From assembly GCA_001466705.2 (NCBI GenBank), contig LATX02000044.1, positions 1 through 33,090 on the forward strand: DNA of 33,090 nucleotides. The letters are read 5' to 3'. This stretch comes from Moniliophthora roreri (taxonomy: Eukaryota > Basidiomycota > Agaricomycetes > Agaricales > Marasmiaceae). Below the pieces are notes generated by a model, which was given only the letters and a program-made list of their open reading frames with translations, had not been told where the DNA came from and did not search any database. Numbering within the stretch: the first letter of the stretch is position 1; each line of letters starts with the position of its first letter. This document shows, one piece after another, positions 1 through 8,714 of the stretch. The translations under genes and the position numbers were made by a program.

Positions 1-135
1 TGTCTTAATGTCAATTGTCTTTTATGCCACGTCAAAAAATCAAACACTGGCAAATATCGGTAAGGGAGGGTACAAAACTGTTGAAGCAGAAGGCTTTACG
101 TGCCATTGGAGGCTATTGGCTGGGGCCGCTGCTTA

Positions 136-163
136 GCATCAGCAAAATGGACACCTAAATATA
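136..163 (+). repeat. Left terminal inverted repeat of MITE
   Basis: Starts GCATCAGCAAAATGGACACC and continues through CTAAATATA. It pairs with 857-884 with one internal mismatch (A against G) and a mismatched outermost base. Confidence 0.7.
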
Positions 164-532
164 ATAAATTATAATGTATTTTGCTGATTTTAGTCCATTG
201 TAATAGATTAAAATCAAGCAATGCTATACATTAAAATGAGACTGGTGTTATTATAATCCATTAAAATACAATAAAATAGGATGGTATTATTATAGTACAT
301 TAAAATGCAATAAAATGAGACAGGGTTATTATAATGTAGTAAAATAGATTGTAACAGAGGCAATCAAAACAGTGCATTTTTATGCCTTCCAGATGACAGG
401 AAGAGGACTCTATAAAGTGAAGGGAAGCTTTTGGTTGGGGATTTGATCAATAGAAACAGCAAGGGGGTGGAGATAGGTCTTTTGAGTAAGGGGATATATT
501 GCACTATGTGTGGTAATAAGCATATGGCACTG

Positions 533-607
533 TGGTACAGTGGTCTTGAGCACCCCACGGCTGCCAAGGTTGCTGACTCCTCCACCTTGAGGTCAAGGGT
601 TCGACTC
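533..607 (+). other. tRNA-derived segment with pol III A-box and B-box
   Basis: TGGTACAGTGG (533-543) fits the A-box and GGTTCGACTC (598-607) fits the B-box of an internal RNA polymerase III promoter. The 54-base separation is longer than in an ordinary tRNA, and the T-stem and D-stem pair badly, so this is not a functional tRNA. It looks like a decayed tRNA or SINE head captured inside the AT-rich element. Confidence 0.5.
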
Positions 608-670
608 ATGGGGGTTGCAACAACTAAATATTATTTCTTTTTGTCCCCGACCCCCCAGGTGGGGCCGATG

Positions 671-727
671 CATTATAATGGCTGAAATACATTATAATAG
701 CCAAAATACATTATAATAGCCAGAATA
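671..727 (+). repeat. 19-base tandem repeat, three units
   Basis: Three consecutive units beginning CATTATAAT (671, 690, 709) differ by one to three bases, and a partial fourth begins at 728. They lie inside the MITE-like element next to its right end. Confidence 0.75.
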
Positions 728-856
728 CATTATAACCATTTTGCTTCATTTTAATCCATTAAAATAAAGGAACAACAATTATATTACATTAAAATACACC
801 ATAATGATTATAATGTATTTTGGCCATTATAATGTATTTCACTCATTTTATTCCAA

Positions 857-884
857 TATATTTAGGTGTCCATTTCGCTGATGA
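857..884 (-). repeat. Right terminal inverted repeat of MITE
   Basis: The reverse complement reads CATCAGCGAAATGGACACCT and onward, matching the left terminus. It is followed by TTA, the proposed target duplication. Confidence 0.7.
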
Positions 885-920
885 TTATCAGCATGATACT
901 ACAATACAACAGTATAACCC

Positions 921-921
921 N
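921..921. other. Collapsed assembly gap (N)
   Basis: The N sits where homology to the DUF6535 3' flank begins (922 onward) and the MITE flank ends. Read as a gap of unknown size. Confidence 0.6.
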
Positions 922-1136
922 GACGCGAAGGACTTGAGAGGCAGAATGGAGATCGTGGTACTGAGTTATCAAGGCATCGGCTGCAGTGATCACGAGCGCT
1001 TGAGACTCCGATGCGCACCTGGAGTAACGAAAAACCTTCCTGTGCGTCTTCTCGAAGTCTTGGAGTGCCCTTGTTCTGCTCAAATACAGTAAGCCCAAAG
1101 TAGAAGACATAAATAGAGAGCGGCTTACTTGTATTA

Positions 1137-1748
1137 TCATACACGCTCATCAGCACCAACTCCGCCAACCTTGTTGCTTTGCTCACCTCGTTCTACCAAG
1201 CCTGGAACATCTTCTTGACCAGTACCAGTCGTCTTGTATTCACTGTGTCGATCATGGACTCGAGGATGGTCCGGGTCGATATTCGTATGGGGAGTATCTG
1301 CAAGCTCTTCGGCACCAATATCCCCAGCCACTGTATTGCCCTGCTCGTCTTGTTCTGCCAAGCCCAGAACACCTTGACCATCGTCTGCTCGAGGCGGGTA
1401 GTTAGGGATCCCTTGGAGGAAAATGCCAGTATCCATGAATTGAGCTGATGGCCATTCAGGGATAGACACGAAATAGTCGGGAGGCAGATTTCCCATTTCA
1501 ATTATCCGTTGAGTCACTCGAGTCCATTTCGATGACAGGCTCTGGCTAATGGAGGACTCATGCCAATGGTATCCTTCGTATAAATGCTGAGAAAGGATCT
1601 GATCATGAACAAAACGTATAAACTCCTGTCCACGGGTACTTGTCGCCACGTACGAAGTGAAGTCGGTATCGTTGAGATGGTTTGCCAAGGCAGAGATGAA
1701 CGCTAAACGTTCCAGGTCATGACGTTGCTCGTCATACCCTGGATGTGT
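1137..1748 (-). pseudogene. DUF6535 gene, 3' fragment of second copy
   Basis: This reads in frame as the C-terminal roughly 200 residues of the DUF6535 protein encoded at 1839-3982. It begins abruptly at the N at 1749 and ends with the same Glu/Gly-rich tail. Unlike the larger neighbour it retains a 29-residue segment (GQEFIRFVHD...), so it is not a simple re-read of that gene. The 3' flank 922-1136 is also shared with the copy at 20981-23279. The membrane domain is absent. It could be a genuine partial duplication or the end of a contig whose 5' part was not assembled. The truncation is seen directly; its cause is inferred. Confidence 0.7.
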
Positions 1749-1749
1749 N
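1749..1749. other. Collapsed assembly gap (N)
   Basis: Separates the 3' flank of one DUF6535 copy from the interior of another. A single missing base cannot explain the jump. Confidence 0.7.
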
Positions 1750-1838
1750 TTTCTCGAAGTCTTGGAGTGCCCCCGCTCTGCTCAAATACAGTAAGCCCAA
1801 AGTAGAAGACATAAATAGAGAGCGGCTTACTTGTACCA

Positions 1839-3982
1839 TCATACATGCTCATCAGCACCAATTCCCCCAACTCCGTTGCTTTGCTCGCCTCGTTCCGCCA
1901 AACCTGGAACACCTCCTTGACCATTACCAGTCGTTTTATATTCACTATGTTGGTCATCGACTCGAGGATGATCCGGGTTAATGCTCGGATGGGGAATATC
2001 TACAAGTTCTTCGGCACCAATATCCCCAGCCATATTACCCTGCTCGTCTTGTTCTGCCAAGCACAGAACACCTTGACCATCGTCGTGCATCTCGTGATGA
2101 GATTGTGGAACACTGCTTCCATCGTCTGGTCGAAGGGGGTAGTCAGGGATCCTTCGGAGGGGAATGCCAGCATCCATAGGTTGAGCTGGTGGCCATCCAG
2201 GGATAGGCGTGAAATAGTCGGGAGGTAGATTTCCCGTTTCTATTATCCGTTGAGTCACTCGAGTCCATTTCGATGACAGGCTCTGGCGGGTACTTGTCGC
2301 CACGTACGAAGTGAAGTCGGTATCGTTGAGATGGTTTGCCAAGGCAGAGATGAACGCTAAACGTTCCTTGTCATGACGACGTTCATCGTACCCTGGATGC
2401 GTGGAGAAAGCATCTTTAAGGAAGGGTAGCAACTGCGAACTCTGTTCTTGGACATCAGGATCATCATGTGTCCACAATTTCGCAAGGGTGGTGAACGGTA
2501 TGACAAATCGAAGGTTCACGAGGCTCTGCAGTTCTGCTTGGTGTGACTTGATAGACGAAATGAGGGTGCTTGTATCGCCTTGAGTTGCTAATTCCTGCCA
2601 GTACTGATGGAAATACAGCAACCTGACCCCCTCCGAGTGGAGAAGGGTAGGATCCCTCAAATTTGGCCGCGGTGCAATACATATGTACCAGTCTATGGAG
2701 TTCCAAAACGCCCATCGATCGTAAACCCAGCGCTCAACATCCGACTTCTGGATATCTCCCCACATTGTGAGCCTCCAATCCCCAAGGACAGCTGACATCG
2801 CTACAGAAGGAGGGATTGTTTCCAAGACATTCTGAAGATGGGGGAGCATTGACGGACTGTCCTGGAATGTGATGAATGCCCATTGGAATGCGCGCAACTC
2901 GTAAACGTTGAGAGTGAAAGAGTCCGACAACTGAACGTCCGACCATCTGATCACTCGAAGGTCAAACGAGGACCAATCTGAGGCAGGGTCCCATATGTGA
3001 GTCCTCAATGTCGCAGGCAGTCTGTGGATATAGGATCTGATGGAGGGAATCTTGACAAGTGCATGGAGCGCCTTGAACAAGAGCTGGTAAACTGCCCATG
3101 CTTGTGGTGATTTGTATGGACATATGAAATGGTAGGATGGGGTGAACTCAGGGTCAGATAGGGTGGGCCTCCGGAGACGGAGGAAGAGTGCCAATACTGG
3201 GAGGAATGTGGTAACAAAGTACAGCCCCGTACTGAGTGCGACTGAAACGAGGCAGAATGCGAATGGGATAGGATGCCTGGCCCACAGCAAATCCAAGATC
3301 CCAACGAAAAAGAATAGCAACGCGACCTCAAGTAGGATCGGCAGCACCGACAAGAACGGTGACACACCCCATTTTTCAAAGCTATCTCGACGAATCTGGC
3401 GTAACGCCAACGCCTCTGCCGGTGTTGTAGTTGGTGGGTCTCGCTGTTGCTCCCGAAGCCATTGCTTACACAGAAGCCCAAAAAGCGCAGATGTGAGACT
3501 GAAAACGAGACTGAGGAACCACCAGCAATTGATACGGATGGAGGATGCATCTGGTTCGAATTTTGAGCGTTCGAGGGGCATGGTCTGTGGTGCATTAAGT
3601 TGTATCGAGATATGGGTTAGGAGTGCAACTGTGGTATCTGCGGGGTCTTCTGAGAGCCATTGGTATGCTTCAATGAGGAATGCAGTGACGACAGCAGAGA
3701 AGAGACCGGCCTGTTCAAGTGTTGGAAAGTGTTCATGGTAGTAGAAAAGCAGACGTACGAAGACCAGTAGGGTATCAATATCTTCCTTCCAATTCTTCAC
3801 CATTCCCTCGTTGTATTTCTCAACTTCTGCCAGCACCTTCTCCCATGATTGTTGAGCCGTAGGTCCTTTCTTTTCTTCGGCCTTTCCTATAGACTATGAA
3901 GGCAACCAATAAGCAGACTTCATGGGATTCGATGTACTGAATATACCTCACTTCATCTTTTTGTACATATTCAGCTCGTGAA
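1839..3982 (-). CDS. DUF6535 domain membrane protein (5' end lost in gap)
   Basis: Function is unknown. DUF6535 is a fungal N-terminal domain with several membrane segments, abundant in Agaricomycetes. Exons inferred by comparison with the copy at 20981-23279: partial 3952-3982, 3759-3893 and 1839-3710; the first exon is lost at the N at 3983. The domain begins near EKYNEGMVKNWKEDIDTLLV and is followed by hydrophobic segments (AGLFSAVVTAFL, WWFLSLVFSLTSALFGLL, FLSVLPILLEVALLFFFVGIL, CLVSVALSTGLYFVTTFLPV). The intron at 3711-3758 is 48 bases, GT-AG and free of stops, so retention would add 16 residues. Relative to the other copies, 87 bases are deleted in frame near the C-terminus. The tail holds two related Gly/Glu-rich repeats. 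Probably expressible if the missing start exists. Confidence 0.78.
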
Positions 3983-3983
3983 N
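3983..3983. other. Collapsed assembly gap (N)
   Basis: It falls inside what should be exon 2 of the minus-strand DUF6535 gene. By comparison with 20935-21100, exon 1, intron 1 and part of exon 2 (about 100-150 bases) are missing. Confidence 0.7.
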
Positions 3984-4432
3984 GAAGTCATTACATGATA
4001 TACACGGTGTGCAATCAAGGTGATGGTGAGAAAGAAGGAGACGCGCGTTATTTTCTTTGAGGAAGCCAGGCATGTACACTCGACATAATAACGACGGTAA
4101 AAGGACATTCATTTAACAAAATATACATGAGATTCGCATATTGTACGACTTATCTGTGAACTGATCAAGGATGAGACATGGCGTAGATAGCATCGGTTCT
4201 GGGTACGGGTTTGGCTTCTTTGAGCATGCTTGAGAGGCAAAGGGTAGCTTTGTCGTCTTTTATGTGCTTTGAGAGAAGGAAAGCCGACAATATTGAATGA
4301 GAAAATTTGCAAGTTTCTGCTAAAAGCTTGGGGCAGGAGGATATTGAACCTTTGGTGACACGAGAAGGAAGGCGGCGGACTAAGCATGGTGTGCGTGTGG
4401 AAGGAATCTTGGACTTGGATTCGGAGGGACAT
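3984..4432 (-). other. 5' flank of DUF6535 gene with short open frame
   Basis: Read on the minus strand, 4432 to 3984 aligns with 20466 to about 20915, the 5' flank of the other DUF6535 gene, so promoter and leader were duplicated with the gene. Two overlapping minus-strand open frames exist (4109-4432 and 4165-4521), but the corresponding frame in the right copy is shifted and interrupted. I regard them as non-coding leader or decayed sequence rather than a supported gene. Confidence 0.5.
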
Positions 4433-4719
4433 AAAAGTCTCTGCGAATGTCCCAGCGATGCAAGAAAGACGCCGTCACGTGTGCGGACCCACGCTTTTCC
4501 CCACCTCAAATATCCACTCAATTCAAAAATCCGACCAGCTCTTACATCTCTTCATCTTTGTACTTTCCGTCAAACGAGCAAGCTCTCAGCGTAGGACACG
4601 CGCTCGGGTTTCCATCTGAAAATGATGCGCGCGCCTGTGATTACACGTGTGTTGATCTAACACGTAAGGTCCAAATTTCTCGAGCCAATACGCTTCTTCT
4701 CTGTTGACCTTGATCTACC
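4433..4719 (+). promoter_or_regulatory. Derlin-1 upstream region
   Basis: Non-coding interval between the minus-strand DUF6535 leader and the Derlin start. It contains CACGTG near 4484 and, at about 4645-4665, ACGTGTGTT-GATCT-AACACGT, a slightly expanded form of the palindrome found before Derlin-3. ACGTG cores are bound by bZIP factors, including unfolded-protein-response regulators, so a UPR link is plausible but inferred. Confidence 0.45.
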
Positions 4720-5707
4720 ATGGAGTCAGCTCTTTCTAAATTGCGCAATATACCGCCGGTCACCCGCTTCCTTACCTTATCGCTCCTCATCTTGACAACG
4801 ACCACTCGTTTGAACCTCCTATCCGCATCCCAGTTGGCCTATGAGCAAAGCCTTGTGTTCTCCAAGTTTGAGGTATGATACAAACATTAACGAAGATATA
4901 TATGGCTAATATTCTATCACCTCAAGCTCTGGAGATTGTATACCAGTTTTTTCCTTAGGAGTGAGTAATGAAACTACCTTACTCTTTCCTTTGACTCATT
5001 CGCGACATTATTCAGGTCCTCGTCTCGCATTCATTTTTGAAGCAATCGTGCTATAGTGCGTATTCTCGAGTTCAAGGGGAAGCACTATGCTGACAGATAG
5101 AGGCTAAATCGGAATGGCGCTCGGCTGACCTCAGTGACAGTCCTGGGATACCTTATAAATCCGGAGACCTAGCCTGGCAGCTCTTCTTAGCTTCAGCTGC
5201 TATAATTGTGCGTGTTTCTACGTGTTCTCGACCATGACTCCAGCCACTAAAGCTATATTCCTACAGCCAGCCTCCTACCCCGACTCGGAATCTGTTATCT
5301 TCCTCCGTCCCTTGCTACTCTGCATCATCTACCTCTATTCAATGCTCGTTCCTCCAGGTACTCAAATATCCTACTTTGGACTCATAACATTCCCCGTTCG
5401 ATATTTGCCGTACATTCTGCTCGCCTTGGAATTGCTTGCAGACGGTCCGTGGAGAGTAGCACAAGCTCTTCCAGGCGCTATCATTGGTCATTTATGGTGG
5501 TGGGGTGTATGGAAGACTCGAACGTTGGAAGAAATGGGCAGAGCACCAAAGTGGTTGGCAACATGGTTCGGTGACAGAACTGGTTCATTGACGGAAGAAG
5601 GTCCAGGAAGTATGGGTACAGGTATTCAAGTTATTCCTCCGAGATCGAGAACGCAGCCTAGCTCTGGAAGCTGGCGCGGTACTGGGCAGCGTTTGGGGGG
5701 CGGTTGA
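4720..5707 (+). CDS. Derlin-family ERAD protein, copy 1
   Basis: Derlins are rhomboid pseudoproteases of the ER membrane that help move misfolded proteins to Cdc48/p97 for degradation. Exons inferred from splice sites and paralogues: 4720-4872, 4927-4960, 5016-5055, 5135-5207, 5267-5707, giving 246 residues in one continuous frame. Seen: MESALSKLRNIPPVTRFL N-terminus, the WR motif in LWRLYTSFFL, FRPLL-type membrane segment LRPLLLCIIYLYSML, PPG, a GxxxG in PGAIIGHLWWWGVW, and a C-terminal WRGTGQRL that fits the SHP box used to bind Cdc48. The fourth exon is shorter than in copies 3 and 4 and lacks the YRxxxQLE segment, and its acceptor is the least certain splice site. Most divergent copy of the set; probably functional, but this loop deserves checking. 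Confidence 0.82.
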
Positions 5708-5779
5708 ACTGATGACACGTAGCATTTTTGATAAGCATCTACGGGAGTGATATAAATATCGCGGTTGTATCTAGAATAA

Positions 5780-6085
5780 ATTATAGTTTGTATCCTCTTC
5801 CACCCGAAAATTTGGAATCAACCCATAGTTTGTCGCAGTACTTGAGCGTGACCAGAGATAGACATGCTCGTAAGTGTGTATTATCCACTATGGTCGCTGA
5901 TCAGCAAAGGCGCGCGGAAAACCGTAGAAGTACCACTCACATCACAAGCAAATACGCTGGCTGCAAAGATGGAGATGGGCACGGTCGCGTTGGAGACGGC
6001 TGCCATCACTGTTGCACGATGGCGATGTAGCCATTCGTTCGGCTGATGATCCTGTAACACGGGCGCATAGTTAGCATTGTCTCAC
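5780..6085 (-). pseudogene. Carboxyltransferase gene 3'-end remnant
   Basis: Minus-strand sequence matches the last exon (TGGATAATACACAC..., WIIHTYEH), intron 10 and part of exon 9 of the carboxyltransferase gene at 10945-13185. Homology continues through intron 8 and stops at its donor site (about 6085). Exons 9 and 10 are fused by a deletion of roughly 300 bases that joins the AASVF(A) codons directly to the ...CDV donor region; several frameshifts are present. It lies convergent to Derlin-1 exactly as the intact gene lies convergent to Derlin-4, so it was carried along in a segmental duplication. Confidence 0.8.
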
Positions 6086-6640
6086 TGCCGCACTTGAGTG
6101 CTTGAGCCTATATGAACTCGCCGGAAGATGTCTCGGAAGATGCTCACATCGAGGTTTGGACAGTGTCTCCACAGCACACCACGCCAAACTTGCTGTCGGC
6201 AAGCGTCAGTGTGTTACGTCGATCGACTCCTGCTTTATCAGCGCGGGAGCACTCAAATACCGAGATTTTGGACGCTTGTTGACACTACCAATCGAAAGCA
6301 GGCTGTCGCATTGTGTTCCAGGCGATTTTGGATACCAAAAGTACCCGGGAAGTCCGAATCAATCAAGCTGAACGATTCCAGATACTACAGCCCAATAGCT
6401 CGTCTCTTCAAGATGTTTCCATAGATCTAAAAGTCATCCGACCGAGCTGTGTTGCAGCTGAGATTGCGAGGGCAGACCACTAGTCAACGAGTGATGCAGA
6501 ATGGATCCTGTTCAGATCCTATTAGAGAACTGTGTCATTCGGAGCGATCCTTTCGGCTATTGAGGATTCAGTCTCGCTGCCAAAGAACCTTAGTGTTCGC
6601 TGCATCTCTTACAAGGGTAATCAGTGCCGTAGCTCACCAA
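6086..6640 (+). other. Unidentified decayed coding-like fragment, copy A
   Basis: In one plus-strand frame, broken by stops, the stretch reads like protein: EDAHIEVWTVSPQHTTPNLL and, further on, SSSLQDVSIDLKVIRPSCVA. The same reading returns in the copies at 7651-8208 and, reversed, at 31923-32510, with conservation of the protein-like phrases, which suggests an ancestral exon. I do not recognise the family. It is flanked by the carboxyltransferase remnant and the Derlin-2 promoter. Confidence 0.45.
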
Positions 6641-6950
6641 TAACAAAAAAAATGGAGGCTTACCTCACTCAGACTCTTGAAAATTCTCAAACGATAAGTA
6701 CAGGTTAAGTCCAGAAAATATCGTTGGGATCATACTGTCCACATCAGCCCGTGCGGCGGTCTGGTTCGATGGTTTTGTGACTGAAGCCTCGAATTGTTGA
6801 AGCCGCGTTGAGGATAAAAGACTCAGAGCCTGGGCCTTGGGTCGTGACTGTTACGCGCGCCTTGTCTTGAAATACACGTGTCGACCTAACATGTCACCCG
6901 CCGCGTCGAAATTTCTCGACGTCGGTCCCTGTACTTGCTTTCCATCCACC
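6641..6950 (+). promoter_or_regulatory. Derlin-2 upstream region
   Basis: Shared with Derlin-3 (8209-8714) except for a 217-base difference, and seemingly identical to the reverse complement of about 30029-30340. It carries a damaged palindrome at about 6875-6893 (ACGTGTC-GACCT-AACATGT), followed by a conserved CACCCGCCGCGTCGAAATTT block shortly before the ATG. Confidence 0.5.
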
Positions 6951-7475
6951 ATGGACTCCATTCTGGCTGAATTGCGCAAAATTCCACCGGTCACTCGCTT
7001 CCTGGCCATATCGCTCATCGGCATAACAGGGACTTCTCTCTTGAACCTCGTCTCTGCATACAAATTGATCTATGTCCAACGTTTCGTGTTTTCCAAGTTT
7101 GAGGTATGATACAAAGTTTGATAACGAACTATGCCTGATTTTCTACACCCTCAAGCTCTGGAGACTGTATACCAGTTTCTTCCTTGGAAGTAAGTTATGG
7201 AGTCACCTTGCTCTTTCTTTTGACTCAACCATGTCGTTCTGCAGGTGGTGGCATCAGTTTCATTTTTGAGGATGATTATGCTATAGTACGTATTCTATAA
7301 ATTGAACAGGAACACTATACTGACGGACCCTCCGCTCCAGCCATGCTGGGAGCCAGCTGGAATCACTTTCAGAACCCTACGGACGTAAATCCGGAGACCT
7401 AGCTTGGCAGCTTTTCTTAGCTGCAGTTGCTATAATTGTGTGTTATTCTACACGTTTCTCGACCATAACCTCCGA
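6951..7475 (+). pseudogene. Derlin copy 2, frameshifted and cut by gap
   Basis: Exons 1-4 are present (6951-7103, 7156-7189, 7245-7285, 7341-7437) with the conserved N-terminus MDSILAELRKIPPVTRFL and the WR motif. Exon 3 is 41 bases instead of the 40 found in copies 1, 3 and 4; the extra base lies in TTTGAGGATGATTATG and shifts the frame to a stop in exon 4. Exon 5, with the last membrane segments and the SHP box, is missing because the sequence jumps at the N at 7476 into a duplicated carboxyltransferase remnant. The frameshift is shared with copies 5 and 6, so it is probably not a sequencing error unless all derive from the same reads. Confidence 0.82.
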
Positions 7476-7476
7476 N
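7476..7476. other. Collapsed assembly gap (N)
   Basis: It lies within Derlin intron 4. The right-hand copies continue here into exon 5, whereas this sequence jumps to the middle of the 5780-6640 repeat. Most likely a contig boundary. Confidence 0.75.
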
Positions 7477-7650
7477 GCGCGGAAAACCGTAGAAGTACCA
7501 CTCACATCACAAGCAAATACGCTGGCTGCAAAGATGGAGATGGGCACGGTCGCGTTGGAGACGGCTGCCATCACTGTTGCACGATGGCGATGTAGCCATT
7601 CGTTCGGCTGATGATCCTGTAACACGGGCGCATAGTTAGCATTGTCTCAC
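7477..7650 (-). pseudogene. Carboxyltransferase remnant, second copy
   Basis: Matches 5912-6085 base for base as far as I can follow and begins at the N. It therefore contains only the fused exon 9/10 remnant and intron 8, without the last exon. Confidence 0.75.
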
Positions 7651-8208
7651 TGCCGCACTTGAGTGCTTGAGCCTATATGAACTCGCCGGAAGATGTCTCG
7701 GAAGATGCTCACATCGAGGTTTGGACAGTGTCTCCACAGCACACCACGCCAAACTTGCTGTCGGCAAGCGTCAGTGTGTTACGTCGATCGACTCCTGCTT
7801 TATCAGCGCGGGAGCACTCAAATACCGAGATTTTGGACGCTTGTTGACACTACCAATCGAAAGCAGGCTGTCGCATTGTGTTCCAGGCGATTTTGGATAC
7901 CAAAAGTACCCGGGAAGTCCGAATCAATCAAGCTGAACGATTCCAGATACTACAGCCCAATAGCTCGTCTCTTCAAGATGTTTCCATAGATCTAAAAGTC
8001 ATCCGACCGAGCTGTGTTGCAGCTGAGATTGCGAGGGCAGACCACTAGTCAACGAGTGATGCAGAATGGATCCTGTTCAGATCCTATTAGAGAACTGTGT
8101 CATTCGGAGCGATCCTTTCGGCTATTGAGGATTCAGTCTCGCTGCCAAAGAACCTTAGTGTTCGCTGCATCTCTTACAAGGGTAATCAGTGCTGTAGCTC
8201 ACCAATAA
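7651..8208 (+). other. Unidentified decayed coding-like fragment, copy B
   Basis: Near-identical to 6086-6640; I see one substitution (CCGTAG against CTGTAG) and one A-run length change near the end. Such low divergence indicates either a very recent duplication or an assembly artefact at the preceding N. Confidence 0.5.
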
Positions 8209-8714
8209 CAAAAAAATGGAGGCTTACCTCACTCAGACTCTTGAAAATTCTCAAACGATAAGTACAGGTTACGAGTCCGAGTTTACGGATTCGTCTTTAT
8301 CTGCCAACTTTTTCCTTATGCGGAAGGTATAACTGGGTGGGAAAGTTGTGGTCTGATAGATGTCGATAGATCGTTTTGTTTGGCTCGCTTAGTGCACGTT
8401 CAACTCTCATTACCGTCAGAAACCGCAACGCCAGAAATGGACTCGTAATTGCCATCGGACCTTGATGGCCCACTGTGGCAAGTAAAGTCCAGAAAACATC
8501 GTTGGGATCAGACTGTCCACACCAGCCCGTGCGGCGGTCTGGTTCGATGGTTTTGTGACTGAAGCTTCCGAATTGTTGAAGCCGCGTTGAAAAGACTCAG
8601 AGCCTGGCCTTGGGTCGTGACTGTTACGTGCGTGTCATCAATACACGTGTTGACCTAACACGTCACCCGCCGCGTCGAAATTTCTCGACCTGTCTTACTT
8701 GCTTTCCATCCACC
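8209..8714 (+). promoter_or_regulatory. Derlin-3 upstream region with palindrome
   Basis: Contains 8268-8484, absent from the Derlin-2 promoter, then sequence shared with it. At 8645-8663 there is a perfect inverted repeat ACGTGTT-GACCT-AACACGT, about 50 bases before the ATG and embedded in a CACGTG E-box. It is a good candidate for a dimeric bZIP or bHLH binding site; which factor binds is unknown. Confidence 0.5.

Larger units (their letters stand above)
136..884. mobile_element. MITE-like non-autonomous DNA element
   Basis: A roughly 749-base AT-rich block is bounded by imperfect terminal inverted repeats (136-163 and 857-884) and flanked by the trinucleotide TTA on both sides (133-135 and 885-887). 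A TTA/TWA target duplication plus inverted termini is the pattern of PIF/Harbinger-type elements, so this is probably a non-autonomous member; no transposase frame is visible. The interior is dominated by repeated CATTATAAT/CATTAAAAT motifs and contains a tRNA-like stretch near 533-607. The outermost base of the two repeats does not match, so the exact ends are uncertain by one base. Confidence 0.6.

Noticed and set aside
533..607. Functional tRNA gene
   Set aside because: A- and B-boxes are present, but the spacing is too long and the T-stem and D-stem do not pair properly.
671..727. CRISPR-like array
   Set aside because: The 19-base units are contiguous with no spacers and lie within a eukaryotic transposon-like element.
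2276..2300. Excision of an intron as the cause of the 87-base difference
   Set aside because: The removed segment does not have GT-AG ends in register, so it is better read as a plain deletion.
3005..3741. Long open frames on both strands opposite and within the DUF6535 gene
   Set aside because: They are out-of-frame readings of the conserved coding exon; the same shadows recur at 21375-22105 in the other copy.
7404..7595. Open frame crossing the N at 7476
   Set aside because: It joins Derlin intron sequence to a carboxyltransferase remnant through a collapsed gap.
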